Origin: Actinokineospora globicatena
GTDB lineage: Bacteria; Actinomycetota; Actinomycetes; Mycobacteriales; Pseudonocardiaceae
Direction of reading: 5' to 3'
NCBI RefSeq assembly: GCF_024171945.1
Contig: NZ_JAMTCR010000002.1
Coordinates: 558,001 to 622,000 of the forward strand
DNA: 64,000 nucleotides
Both the position numbers and the translations under genes were made by a program. Positions within the stretch are counted from its first letter, which is position 1; each line of letters begins with the position of its first letter. This document shows positions 55,905-64,000 of this stretch, piece after piece. The notes under the pieces are model-generated. The model worked only from the letters and a program-made list of their open reading frames with translations, made no database searches and was not told the DNA's origin.

Positions 55905-56606
55905 GTGGACGCCGTGGTCATCCGCGGCGTCCTGCTGGACTTCTCCGGGACTCTGTTCCGCCTGGAACCGGGTCCCGGCGCTGTCGACGGCCTGCGCACC
56001 AGCGACGGCGGCGCGCTGACCGCCGAGCGCTACGCGGACCTGCTCGCGCTGATGACCGTCCCGACCGGCGTCCCCGCGCACCTGCCCGCCGACCTGCACG
56101 ACTCCTGGCACCGCCGCGACCTCGACCCCGAGGTGCACCGCGCCGCCTACCAGGCCTCCCTCGCGCACCCCGAGCTCGGACTCGCCGAGGGTGTCGCCAC
56201 CCGGCTCTACGACCTGATGCTCGCGCCGTCGTCGTGGCGGCCGTACCCGGACACCGCCGCCGCGCTGCGCCTGCTGCGCGCGAGGGGCATCCCGGTGGCC
56301 GTGGTCAGCAACATCGCCTGGGACCTGCGGGAGACGTTCGCGCACTGGGACCTGGCTGACCTGGTCGACGAGTTCGTGCTGTCCTACGCCGTCGGCGTGG
56401 TGAAGCCCGACGCCAAGACCTTCGAGATCGCCTGCGAGCGGCTCTCGGTCACACCCGCCGACGCGCTGATGGTCGGCGACAGCGCGGAGGCCGACGGCGG
56501 CGCCGCGCGGACCGGTTGTCGGTTCGAGCGGGTGGAGCCGCAGGCGACCGCGACCCGCCACGACGCGCTGCTCGGCGCGTTGCGCGCACACGGGATCACG
56601 GACTAG
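55905..56606 (+). CDS. HAD-superfamily hydrolase
   Basis: Predicted phosphatase of 233 residues. Motif I is LLDFSGTLF, with Asp as nucleophile but Ser in place of the second Asp of DxDGT; motif II is VAVVSNIAWD, the Lys is in GVVKPDAKTF and motif III is MVGDSAEADGGAA. The Ser substitution may affect the leaving-group step or specificity. The start could be GTG 55905 or GTG 55914; neither has a good ribosome site. Substrate unknown. Confidence 0.82.
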   Translation: MDAVVIRGVLLDFSGTLFRLEPGPGAVDGLRTSDGGALTAERYADLLALMTVPTGVPAHLPADLHDSWHRRDLDPEVHRAAYQASLAHPELGLAEGVATRLYDLMLAPSSWRPYPDTAAALRLLRARGIPVAVVSNIAWDLRETFAHWDLADLVDEFVLSYAVGVVKPDAKTFEIACERLSVTPADALMVGDSAEADGGAARTGCRFERVEPQATATRHDALLGALRAHGITD

Positions 56607-56720
56607 CGCCAAGCCAGAACACCCCGGTCACCACCGGTGAGGCAAACCGGGCACGGGTGAGCTGTGCGTTACCCGTACCATTTCCCCCAGTCAACGCTGT
56701 GCTCCCACCAGGAGATAGTC

Positions 56721-58112
56721 GTGTCCCTGCACATCTACGACAGCGCGAGTCGCACCTCGCGCCCGTTCGCGCCGCTGGTACCCGGGATCGCCTCGATCTA
56801 CGTCTGCGGTGCGACGGTGCAGGGCGTCCCGCACATCGGGCACGTGCGCAGCGGCCTCAACTTCGACGTGGTGCGCCGCTGGCTGGCGCACGGCGGTCTC
56901 GACGTGCGGCTGGTCCGCAACGTCACCGACATCGACGACAAGGTCCTGACCAAGGCGGGCGACGCGGGCAGGCCGTGGTGGGAGTGGGCGGCCACGCACG
57001 AGCGGGCCTTCGACTCCGCCTACGACGCGCTCGGCTGCCTGCCGCCGTCGGTGTCGCCGCGCGCGACCGGGCACGTGACGCAGATGGTCGAGCTCATGCA
57101 GCGGCTCATCGACGGTGGTCACGCCTACGCGGCGGGCGGTGACGTGTACTTCTCCGTCGCCTCCTACCCCGCCTACGGCGAGCTGTCCGGCATCAAGGTC
57201 GACGAGGTCCAGCAGGGCGAGTCGGCGGCGCAGGGCAAGGCGGACCCGCGCGACTTCACGCTGTGGAAGTCCGCGAAGCCGGGCGAGCCGTCGTGGCCGA
57301 CGCCGTGGGGTGCCGGGCGGCCGGGCTGGCACCTGGAGTGCTCCGCGATGGCGCACACGTACCTGGGCGCGGCGTTCGACATCCACGGCGGCGGCATCGA
57401 CCTGGTGTTCCCGCACCACGAGAACGAGCAGGCGCAGTCGCGGGCGGCTGGCGACGGGTTCGCGTCCTACTGGATGCACAACGCGTGGGTCACCATGAGC
57501 GGCGAGAAGATGTCGAAGTCGCTGGGCAACGTGGTGTCCATCCCGGAGATGCTCAACCGGGTCCGCGCGCAGGAGCTGCGGTACTACCTGGTCGGCCCGC
57601 ACTACCGGTCGACCATCGAGTACTCGGAGACCGCGCTGGAGGAGTCGGTGCGCGCCTACCAGCGGGTGGAGACGTTCCTGCGCAAGGTCGCGCAGCGCAC
57701 CGGTGTCGTGGCGCCCGGCGGGGTGAGCGCGGAGTTCGCTGGCGCGCTCGACGACGACCTGGCCACCCCCGCCGCGCTCGCGGCGGTGCACAACCTGGTG
57801 CGGCAGGGCAATACCGCGTTGGACGCGGGCGACGACACCGGGGCGCGCGAGGCCGCGGCGTCGATCCGGGCGATGACCGGGGTGCTCGGGCTCGACCCGC
57901 TCTCGCCCCGGTGGGTCGATGGCGCCACGGCCGACACCGGTCTGCGCCAAGCGCTCGACGCGCTGGTGTCGGACCTGCTCGAGGACCGGGCGCGGGCGCG
58001 CAGCGAGCGGGACTTCGCGCGCAGCGACGCGATCCGGGACCGCCTGCTGAGCGCGGGCGTCGCCGTCGAGGACACCCCCGGCGGTCCACAATGGACATTG
58101 AAGGACGGCTGA
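56721..58112 (+). CDS. cysS: Cysteinyl-tRNA synthetase
   Basis: Charges tRNA-Cys. The 463-residue class I synthetase has the zinc Cys in [17 protein letters not shown] with HIGH signature, further zinc ligands in GWHLECSAM and [11 protein letters not shown], and KMSKSLGN. The length and the carD-isp-cysS-rlmB context favour CysS over its shorter paralogue MshC. GTG 56721 has AGGAG 6-7 bases upstream; the open frame upstream does not look coding. Confidence 0.95.
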   Translation: MSLHIYDSASRTSRPFAPLVPGIASIYVCGATVQGVPHIGHVRSGLNFDVVRRWLAHGGLDVRLVRNVTDIDDKVLTKAGDAGRPWWEWAATHERAFDSAYDALGCLPPSVSPRATGHVTQMVELMQRLIDGGHAYAAGGDVYFSVASYPAYGELSGIKVDEVQQGESAAQGKADPRDFTLWKSAKPGEPSWPTPWGAGRPGWHLECSAMAHTYLGAAFDIHGGGIDLVFPHHENEQAQSRAAGDGFASYWMHNAWVTMSGEKMSKSLGNVVSIPEMLNRVRAQELRYYLVGPHYRSTIEYSETALEESVRAYQRVETFLRKVAQRTGVVAPGGVSAEFAGALDDDLATPAALAAVHNLVRQGNTALDAGDDTGAREAAASIRAMTGVLGLDPLSPRWVDGATADTGLRQALDALVSDLLEDRARARSERDFARSDAIRDRLLSAGVAVEDTPGGPQWTLKDG

Positions 58113-58113
58113 G

Positions 58114-59067
58114 GTGGCTGGCAATTCCCAGCGCAAGGGCGCGATGCGCAAACCGGGCAGCAAGAAGGGCGCTGTGGTCGGTTCCGGCGGGCAGCGGCGC
58201 AGGGCGCTCGAGGGCAAGGGTCCGACGCCCAAGGCGGAGAACCGGCCCGGCCACGTCGCCAACCGGCGGGCAGCCGCCATCGCCAAGCGCGCGGCCAAGA
58301 CCCAGGACAAGGGCGGCAACGAGCTCGTCGCGGGCCGCAACCCGGTGGTGGAGCTGCTGCGGTCGCAGGCCCCGGCGACCGGCCTGTACGTCGCGATCGG
58401 CATCGAGGCCGACGACCGGGTCGCCGAGTCGGTCCGCCTCGCGGCCGACCGGGGCATCTCGGTGCTGGAGGTCTCCCGCCCCGAACTCGACCGGCTGACC
58501 GCGGGCGCCATGCACCAGGGCCTGGCCCTGCAGGTGCCGCCGTTCGAGTACTCCCACCCGGAGGACCTGCTCGACGCGGCCAGGGCCACCGGCGAGCCCG
58601 CGCTCATCGTGGCGCTCGACGGCGTGACCGACCCGCGCAACCTGGGCGCCGTCATCCGCTCCGCCGCCGCCTTCGGCGCCAACGGCGTGCTGCTGCCGCA
58701 ACGCCGCAGCGCGGGCATGACAGCGGTCGCCTGGCGCACCTCCGCCGGTACCGCCGCCAAGCTCCCGGTCGCCGTCGCGGTCAACCTCACCCGCCAACTG
58801 CGCGCGTTCGCCGAAGCAGGCCTGATGATCGTCGGCCTCGACGCCGACGGCACCATGGAACTCGACGAACTCGAACTCGCCACCTCCCCCCTGGTCGTCG
58901 TGGTCGGCTCCGAAGGCCGCGGCCTCACCCGCCTGGTCCGCGAAGCCTGCGACGCCACCGTCTCCATCCCGATGGCAGCCGGTGTCGAATCGCTCAACGC
59001 CTCGGTGGCCGCGGGGGTCGTGCTGGCCGAGGTGGCGCGCCGCCGCCGCGCGGCAGGCCGGATCTAG
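58114..59067 (+). CDS. rlmB: 23S rRNA 2'-O-ribose methyltransferase RlmB (TrmH family)
   Basis: SPOUT methyltransferase expected to act on 23S rRNA G2251. The 317-residue protein has a basic N-terminal extension, [15 protein letters not shown] at the substrate-binding domain start, and the SPOUT knot motifs [34 protein letters not shown] and [23 protein letters not shown] start 1 base after the cysS stop. The operon ends at the terminator just downstream. Confidence 0.93.
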   Translation: MAGNSQRKGAMRKPGSKKGAVVGSGGQRRRALEGKGPTPKAENRPGHVANRRAAAIAKRAAKTQDKGGNELVAGRNPVVELLRSQAPATGLYVAIGIEADDRVAESVRLAADRGISVLEVSRPELDRLTAGAMHQGLALQVPPFEYSHPEDLLDAARATGEPALIVALDGVTDPRNLGAVIRSAAAFGANGVLLPQRRSAGMTAVAWRTSAGTAAKLPVAVAVNLTRQLRAFAEAGLMIVGLDADGTMELDELELATSPLVVVVGSEGRGLTRLVREACDATVSIPMAAGVESLNASVAAGVVLAEVARRRRAAGRI

Positions 59068-59081
59068 CCCTAGCTCTAACC

Positions 59082-59121
59082 CACAAAGGACCCCGCCCTG
59101 CTCTGGGCGGGGTCCTTTGTG
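59082..59121 (+). terminator. Rho-independent terminator after rlmB
   Basis: A perfect 17-bp stem (arms 59082-59098 and 59105-59121) with a 6-nt loop, 14 bases after the rlmB stop. Arms start and end with A/T (CACAAAGG/CCTTTGTG). Confidence 0.93.
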
Positions 59122-59148
59122 TTGGCCTGAGCGTCCAGGGGCCTGCGA

Positions 59149-59239
59149 TCAGCTCAACATCAGCACCGCCTGCAAGTGACCAACCAGAGCACCGATGACA
59201 GCGCCGACTGCGAATTGGGCACCGCATTCGTCCTGGCGC
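59149..59239 (-). pseudogene. Duplicated remnant of the DUF445 C-terminus
   Basis: This 91-base stretch is an imperfect tandem copy of the last 88 bases of the DUF445 gene next to it. Translated on the minus strand it gives RQDE, then CGAQF, then AVGAVIGALVGHLQAVLMLS and a stop. The intact gene gives RQDE-WKLI-AVGAVIGALVGHLQAVLMLS, so the copies differ by one codon and several synonymous changes but share 20 identical terminal residues. It has no start and is not a gene on its own. Confidence 0.88.
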
Positions 59240-60475
59240 TCAGCTCAACATCAGCACCGCCTGCAGGTGACCAACCAGGGCGCCGATTACCGCGCCCACG
59301 GCGATCAGCTTCCACTCGTCCTGGCGGAACGCGGGGCGGAGGAGGCCTTCATATTCGACGCGGGTGAGTTGGTTCATCTTGGCGGCGATGGTGTTGCCGA
59401 TGTCGAGGGCCTTGGTGGCGTAGGGCTCGGCTTGCAGCGCGGTGCTGTCGAGGTAGGCCATGGCCTTGTCGGCGGCGGCGTACTTCATCTCCTGGAACCG
59501 GCGGGTGCCGACGGCGACCGCGACGAATGGTTTGGCGATGCTGGCCTGGTCGTCGACCGACTTGCGGACGAGTTGTTGGATCATCTCCAGCAGCCGGTCC
59601 GAGCGGGGGCCGCGCAGGACGCCTTCGACGATGTTGGGCACGGTCATCACCTCGCGGGCGATCAGGTCGCCGTACTGGCGGGCGACCTCGGCCCTGCGCC
59701 GCTGGAACACGCCCTGGAAGGTGAGCAGTCCGAGGAACCTGGTGGGCTCGCGGGGGAAGAACACCAGTTTGATGGCGAGCCAGTCGGTGAACCAGCCGAT
59801 GGCCGCGCCGAAGATCGGCAGCACCAGCGGTTCCCTGGTCAGCGCCCACACGATCGTCTGCACGACGCCGAGGGTGAAGCCGAAGTAGATGCCGCAGCGG
59901 GCGATGAACGCCATCTCGGGCCGGGAGATGTCGCGCACCAGCCGGACCAGCAGTTCCTTGTCCCGCTCCAGCGCGGTCACCGCGACCTGGCCGACGTCGA
60001 GCACGTCGCCGATGTTGGCCCGGACCTCGGCCATGACCTTGCCGACCAGCGCGGGGGCGCCCGCCTGCACCTGCTTGATGATCATGTCCTGGGCCAGCAC
60101 CGGCAGCAGCTCCCACAGCTGCGGGTGGTGCTTCTCCAGCACCTCGCGGGCGATGCGGTCGATGGTGAGCAGCAGCGGGCCCTGGATCTGGCGGGCCACC
60201 TCGTCCGGGTCGAGCCGCTCGACCACCTCGCGCGGGTCGACCAGCCTGCTGGTGATCAGCTCGGCCGAGGTCCTGATCATCCGCGCCGAGTTGCGCGGCA
60301 CCACGCCCTGCCAGCCCAGCCACGGTTCGGCGACGCCGACGAAGCGCAGCGGGCGGAACATCATCTCGATGGCCACCCGCTTGGTCACGTAGCCGATCAC
60401 CGCGGCCACGAACGGCATCGACAGGTAGACCGGCCAGTGCCGGGCGAGGTCATCGAGGATGCTGTCGACGCCCAC
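59240..60475 (-). CDS. DUF445-family membrane protein (copy A)
   Basis: A 411-residue protein of DUF445 (YheB-like). Membrane segments are predicted near residues 17-35, around 205-240 and at the C-terminus (AVGAVIGALVGHLQAVLM), with a large helical part between. Landmarks are VIGYVTKRVAIEMMFRPLRFVG, AAIGWFTDWLAIKLVFFPREP and FRQDEWKLI. Function unknown; in spore-formers and others it is membrane-associated. About half identical by eye to the gene upstream (60527-61756), so the pair is a tandem duplication. Confidence 0.88.
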   Translation of the reverse strand: MGVDSILDDLARHWPVYLSMPFVAAVIGYVTKRVAIEMMFRPLRFVGVAEPWLGWQGVVPRNSARMIRTSAELITSRLVDPREVVERLDPDEVARQIQGPLLLTIDRIAREVLEKHHPQLWELLPVLAQDMIIKQVQAGAPALVGKVMAEVRANIGDVLDVGQVAVTALERDKELLVRLVRDISRPEMAFIARCGIYFGFTLGVVQTIVWALTREPLVLPIFGAAIGWFTDWLAIKLVFFPREPTRFLGLLTFQGVFQRRRAEVARQYGDLIAREVMTVPNIVEGVLRGPRSDRLLEMIQQLVRKSVDDQASIAKPFVAVAVGTRRFQEMKYAAADKAMAYLDSTALQAEPYATKALDIGNTIAAKMNQLTRVEYEGLLRPAFRQDEWKLIAVGAVIGALVGHLQAVLMLS

Positions 60476-60526
60476 TCCCGGCCCTCCCGTTGTTGACTCG
60501 CGAGTAGATTAGCTCCGGAGAGTACG

Positions 60527-61756
60527 TCAGTGCAGGAGCACCAGGAGCTGCAGTTCGCCGACCAGGAAACCGATCACGGCGCCCACGGTGATCAGCTTCC
60601 ACTCGTCCTGGCGGAACGCGGGCCGCAGCAGCCCCTCGTACTGCACCGGGTTCAGGCCCTGGATCTGCCGCACGATGGTGGCCCGGATGTCGAGCGCGCC
60701 GGTCGCGTAGCCCTCGATGTGGCGCACGGTCTCGGGCACGTGCTCGATCGCCCTGCGCGCGGCGGCCGCCTTCATCTCCTGGTAGCGGCGCGACCCGACG
60801 GCGGCCACGACCAGCGGCTTGGCCAGGCTCGCCTGCTCGTCGATGGACCGGCGCACCTCGCGCTCGACCATCCGGTGCAGCCGGTCGGCGCCCGGCCCGG
60901 TCAGCACGGCCTCCAGCACGTTGGCCACGGTGAGGATCTCGCCCGCGATCAGCTCGCCGTAGTCGCGGGCCACCGCCATCCGCCTGCGCTGGAACATGCC
61001 CTGCCAGGTGACCAGCCCGAGGAACCGCCTCGGCAGCCGCGGGAAGAAGATCATCTTCAGCGCCAGCCAGTCGGTCAGCCAGCCGGTGATGCCGCCGAAG
61101 ACCGGCAGCACCCACGGGTTCTTGGTCAGCGCCCAGGTCACCAGCTGCACGACCCCGATGACCAGCCCGAACCAGATCCCGGACCGGGCGATGAACCGCA
61201 TCTCCGGTGCCGCGGTGCCCCGGATCAGCCGGTTGAGCACCGCCTTGTCGCGCACCAGCGCCCGCACCGCCATCGCCTTGACGTCGAGCAGCGCCTCGAT
61301 GTCCTGGGCGACCTCGCGCATCAGCCGCTCGACCACCGCGGGCGCCTCCCGGCGGATCCGCCCCAGCACCCGGTCCTGCGCCTGCCTGGGCAGCAGCTCC
61401 CACAGGTTCGGCTGGTACTCGGCGAGCACGTCGCGGGCGATCTCGTCGACGGCCCGCTCGATCGGCCCGCGCAGCTCGTCGGCCACCCGCTTGGGGTCCA
61501 GCCGCCCGAACACCTCGCGCGGCGCGATCAGGTTGGTGGTCATCAACTCCATCGCCACCGTGGCCATCCGCTCGGCGTTGCGCGGGATGACCCCCTGCCA
61601 GCCGAGCCGCCACACCCCGACGAACTCCAGCGGTCGGAACATCATCTCGATCGCGGCCCGCTTGGTGACGTACCCGATCACCGCGGCGACCACCGGCATG
61701 GACAGGTAGACCAGCCAGTGCTCCCGCAGATCGGCGCCGATCGCCGCCCAGTCCAC
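60527..61756 (-). CDS. DUF445-family membrane protein (copy B)
   Basis: A 409-residue paralogue of the previous gene, 51 bases upstream of it: VIGYVTKRAAIEMMFRPLEFVG, GWLTDWLALKMIFFPRLP and the tail FRQDEWKLITVGAVIGFLV. The open frame reaches 61813, but GTG 61756 (GGAGG 7 bases upstream) aligns its N-terminus (DWAAIGADLREHWLVYLSMP) with that of copy A (DSILDDLARHWPVYLSMP). Probably one transcript with copy A. Confidence 0.87.
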   Translation of the reverse strand: MDWAAIGADLREHWLVYLSMPVVAAVIGYVTKRAAIEMMFRPLEFVGVWRLGWQGVIPRNAERMATVAMELMTTNLIAPREVFGRLDPKRVADELRGPIERAVDEIARDVLAEYQPNLWELLPRQAQDRVLGRIRREAPAVVERLMREVAQDIEALLDVKAMAVRALVRDKAVLNRLIRGTAAPEMRFIARSGIWFGLVIGVVQLVTWALTKNPWVLPVFGGITGWLTDWLALKMIFFPRLPRRFLGLVTWQGMFQRRRMAVARDYGELIAGEILTVANVLEAVLTGPGADRLHRMVEREVRRSIDEQASLAKPLVVAAVGSRRYQEMKAAAARRAIEHVPETVRHIEGYATGALDIRATIVRQIQGLNPVQYEGLLRPAFRQDEWKLITVGAVIGFLVGELQLLVLLH

Positions 61757-61905
61757 CCCGTCCACCTCCCCACCGGAGGTGATCCTCCATACAGGACCAG
61801 CCGAGTCTCGCACGCCCCCCGGCCGGTGCCCCGCTCACGCGCGACATCTCCCCGAGATCTCCAGAGCGTGAAGAACTGGCGCAGGAGAGCGGGCCGTGCC
61901 GGGGC

Positions 61906-62751
61906 TCAGGCCGGGGCGGTGCTGGTGCGGCGGGTGCGGCTGACGACCCAGCAGACCAGGTAGATCAGGAAGGAGATGGCGGTGACGAAGGCGCTGACCG
62001 GGGTGCCGGGTGCCAGCGACAGCACGATGCCGCCGACCGCGGAGATCTCGGCGAAGAGCACCGCGAGCAGGGTCGCCTTGAGCGGGCTGGCGGTGACGCG
62101 GCAGGCGGCTGCGGCTGGGGTGACCATCAGCGCCAGCACCAGCAGCGACCCGACCGTGCGCACGCCGAGCGCGGTGGCGGCGCCGACCATGACCGCGAAC
62201 ACCACCGCGAGCCCGGTGACCGGGATGCCGCGCGCCTTGGCGACCTCCGGGTCGACGCTGGCGAACAGCAGCGGCCGGTAGAGCGCGGCGAGCAGGCCGA
62301 GCACCACGATCGCGCACCCGCTCAGCAGCGCGACGCTGGCGAAGTCCTGGCCGACGATCTGGCCGGTGAGCAGGCCGAACTTGTTCGACGACCGGCCCTT
62401 GTAGAGCCACAGCATGAGCACGCCGAGGCCGAGGCCGAAGGCGAGGACGACGCCGATCACCGAGTCGTAGTCGGAACTGCGCCGGGAGAGCAGGCCGAGC
62501 ACCAGCGCGGCCACGATCGCCCCGGCCAGCGCGCCGTTGCCGATGTCCCAGCCCAGCAGCAGCGCGGCCGCTCCCCCGGTCAGCGCCAGCTCGGCGGTGC
62601 CGTGCACGGAGAAGGCCATGTTGCGGCTGACAATCAGCGGGCCGAGCACGCCCGCGAGCAGGCCGAGCACGGCGGCGACGACCAGCGCGGTCACCACGAA
62701 CGGCAGCTCGAGGAGCTTGAGGGTCAGCTCGACGTCGAACAGCTTGTCCAT
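61906..62751 (-). CDS. Metal ABC transporter permease (ZnuB-like)
   Basis: ABC-3 type permease of 281 residues with about eight or nine membrane segments. It begins MDKLFDVELTLKLLELPFV and has the family features FSVHGTAELALTGGAAALLLG, SSDYDSVIGVV and the late ALMVTPAAAACRVT. ATG 62751 overlaps the ATPase stop (TGATG). Substrate is zinc or manganese; zinc is favoured by the ZnuA-like partner but not proven. Confidence 0.9.
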   Translation of the reverse strand: MDKLFDVELTLKLLELPFVVTALVVAAVLGLLAGVLGPLIVSRNMAFSVHGTAELALTGGAAALLLGWDIGNGALAGAIVAALVLGLLSRRSSDYDSVIGVVLAFGLGLGVLMLWLYKGRSSNKFGLLTGQIVGQDFASVALLSGCAIVVLGLLAALYRPLLFASVDPEVAKARGIPVTGLAVVFAVMVGAATALGVRTVGSLLVLALMVTPAAAACRVTASPLKATLLAVLFAEISAVGGIVLSLAPGTPVSAFVTAISFLIYLVCWVVSRTRRTSTAPA

Positions 62752-63584
62752 CAGCGCTCCGCCAGCTGCTCGGTGTGGTGCGCGCCGTCCTCGCACAGGT
62801 CGCTGTGCGCGCCGACGATGTGGATCTGGCCGCGCACCCGGACCACGGCGATCTCGGTGCCGTAGAGCTCCGAGAGCGTCTCCGAGGTCATCACCTGCTC
62901 GGGCGGGCCGATCCGGAACCGGCCGTCGACCAGGTAGAGCACCCGGTCGACCAGCGGCAGCACCGGGTTGATCTCGTGCGTGACGAACAGGACCGCGCTG
63001 CCAGCGTCCCGGCGGCGGGCGTCGATCAGGGTGCTGACGGCGCGCTGGTGGGCCAGGTCCAGGGAGAGCAGCGGCTCGTCGCAGAGCAGCACCTCGGGGT
63101 CGCCGACCAGGGCTTGCGCGACCCGCAGGCGCTGCTGCTCGCCACCGGAGAGCAGGCCGACCGGGCGGTCCGCGTACGCGGTGGCACCGACGGCGGCCAG
63201 GGCGGCGTCGACCCGTTGGCGGCGTTCCCGCATGCCGCCGATGCCCAGGCCCCAGCGGTGCCCGTCGTAGCCGAGGCCCACCAGGTCGCGACCACGAACA
63301 GCGACCGTCGGGTCCAGCGCGCGCTGCTGCGGGATGTAACCGATGTGCCGGTTCCCCCTACCGGGCGCCGCACCAGCGACGCGCACGGTGCCCGCGCTGA
63401 GCTTCTGCTGCCCGAGCAGGACCCGCATCAGGCTGGTCTTGCCGGAGCCGTTCGGCCCCAGCACCGCCACGAACTCACCCGGTTGGACGTCCAGGTCGAG
63501 CCCGTCCCAGAGGGTCCGGTCGCCATAGGACAGCCGGGCCCCGGAGAGCGACACCGCCGGGGTGCCGCCACGTGCCTCGGTCAT
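62751..63584 (-). CDS. Metal ABC transporter ATP-binding protein (ZnuC-like)
   Basis: A 277-residue ABC ATPase. Walker A GPNGSGKTSLMR near residue 40, Q-loop in IGYIPQQRA, signature LLSGGEQQRLRVAQAL, Walker B VLLCDEPLLSLD, H-loop VTHEINP. The fold and neighbours are those of Mn/Zn uptake systems. Overlaps the substrate-binding gene by 4 bases. Confidence 0.92.
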   Translation of the reverse strand: MTEARGGTPAVSLSGARLSYGDRTLWDGLDLDVQPGEFVAVLGPNGSGKTSLMRVLLGQQKLSAGTVRVAGAAPGRGNRHIGYIPQQRALDPTVAVRGRDLVGLGYDGHRWGLGIGGMRERRQRVDAALAAVGATAYADRPVGLLSGGEQQRLRVAQALVGDPEVLLCDEPLLSLDLAHQRAVSTLIDARRRDAGSAVLFVTHEINPVLPLVDRVLYLVDGRFRIGPPEQVMTSETLSELYGTEIAVVRVRGQIHIVGAHSDLCEDGAHHTEQLAER

Positions 63585-64000
63585 GCCGCCGCCACAGCAC
63601 CGGCGAGCGCGTCGACCTGCTTGGTCATCCAGTCAAGGTATCCGGTCACGCCCGGTGGCAGCGTCTCGGTCACACCGACGACCGGGACGCCCGCCGCGCC
63701 CGCCTGCTCCTTGAGCCGCTTGGTCACCGGGATCTCGGTCTGGCTGTTGTAGACGAGCGCGACGACCTGCTTGCCGGTCACCAGGGCCTCGGCGTCGGCG
63801 ACCGCGGCGGCGGACGGGTCGGACTCCTCTTCCACGGCCTCGGCGAACTCGGCCGGGGTGACGTCGTCGAGCCCGGCGGTGCGCAACAGGTACGCGGCGA
63901 CCGGCTCGGTGGACAGGACCTTCGCGCCCGGCTTGCGCTGCCCGATCTCGGCGGCCTTGACGGTCAACTCCTGGACGGACTTGTCGAAGTTCGCGGCGTT
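63581..64000 (-). CDS. Metal ABC transporter substrate-binding protein (ZnuA-like), C-terminal part
   Basis: The last about 140 residues of a cluster A-I metal-binding protein; the start lies beyond the right edge. Visible are STEPVAAYLLRTAGL, AEFAEAVEEESDPSAAAVAD, VVALVYNSQTE and VTETLPPGVTGYLDWM, typical of the C-lobe. The histidine-rich loop and signal peptide, if any, are outside the window. First gene of the SBP-ATPase-permease operon; a Zur box would be upstream of the window. Confidence 0.88.
   Translation of the reverse strand, partial: NAANFDKSVQELTVKAAEIGQRKPGAKVLSTEPVAAYLLRTAGLDDVTPAEFAEAVEEESDPSAAAVADAEALVTGKQVVALVYNSQTEIPVTKRLKEQAGAAGVPVVGVTETLPPGVTGYLDWMTKQVDALAGAVAAA

Noticed and set aside
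56721..58112. Mycothiol ligase MshC instead of CysS
   Set aside because: Length of 463 residues and the carD-isp-cysS-rlmB order fit CysS; MshC is shorter and lies in another context.

Overview
The window is high-GC actinobacterial chromosome. The carD-ispD-ispF-cysS-rlmB block with lpqE and radA beside it (as in mycobacteria), a DasR-type GlcNAc regulator, an EspG/DUF3558 type VII secretion module, an AfsR-like regulator and ectABCD together suggest the Pseudonocardiales (an Actinokineospora/Saccharothrix/Amycolatopsis-like organism). That placement is inferred from gene content and gene order only. Most of the window is housekeeping or conserved accessory sequence. I see no phage, insertion sequence or CRISPR array.

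Layout. 1-4.8 kb: thiamine genes (3' end of thiC, thiD, then thiG, thiS, thiO behind a TPP riboswitch, and divergent thiE), with a MarR regulator. 4.8-7.2 kb: a PLP-dependent threonine/serine dehydratase and a 14-TM drug-efflux-type MFS protein. 7.2-9.9 kb: dasR, a dre operator, an HxlR regulator and a GlcNAc-kinase-like sugar kinase. 9.9-14.5 kb: a DUF3159 membrane protein, an SGNH hydrolase and a large SARP/AfsR-type regulator. 14.9-18.1 kb: ectABCD for ectoine and hydroxyectoine. 18.2-20.8 kb: aldo/keto reductase, an unknown protein and a PIG-L deacetylase. 20.9-24.7 kb: four genes with three IdeR/DmdR-type iron boxes. Two are complete hydroxamate-siderophore enzymes (ornithine N-monooxygenase and formyltransferase). 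The other two look like isolated pieces of larger enzymes: an NRPS epimerization/condensation fragment and the N-terminal part of a salicylate synthase.

24.9-37.4 kb: a co-directional block of a 2063-residue Ig/FnIII surface protein, MoxR ATPase, DUF58 protein and a membrane transglutaminase-fold protein whose catalytic triad appears to be replaced, followed by PP2C phosphatase and DUF4265 genes. 37.7-43.4 kb: tRNA-Thr(TGT), a ThrE-type exporter, otsA, and a fusion of trehalose-phosphatase with a GH15 glycosidase. 43.6-46.6 kb: a type VII secretion substrate module (small YxxxE protein, DUF3558 lipoprotein, WXG/PPE-like protein with a frameshift, EspG-like chaperone). 46.7-51.2 kb: a tightly overlapped four-gene operon of solute-binding-like protein, TelA-like protein, solute-binding/VWA lipoprotein and small membrane protein. 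51.2-59.1 kb: radA with a damage-type promoter, lpqE, carD, ispD, ispF, PPOX and HAD proteins, cysS, rlmB. 59.1-61.8 kb: two tandem DUF445 proteins plus a duplicated scrap of a DUF445 tail. 61.9-64.0 kb: a ZnuBCA-like metal ABC transporter running off the right edge.

The parts most worth following up are the truncated siderophore locus, the SBP/TelA/VWA operon, the apparent pseudo-transglutaminase, the PafBC-type promoter repeats in front of radA, and the DUF445 tail duplication.
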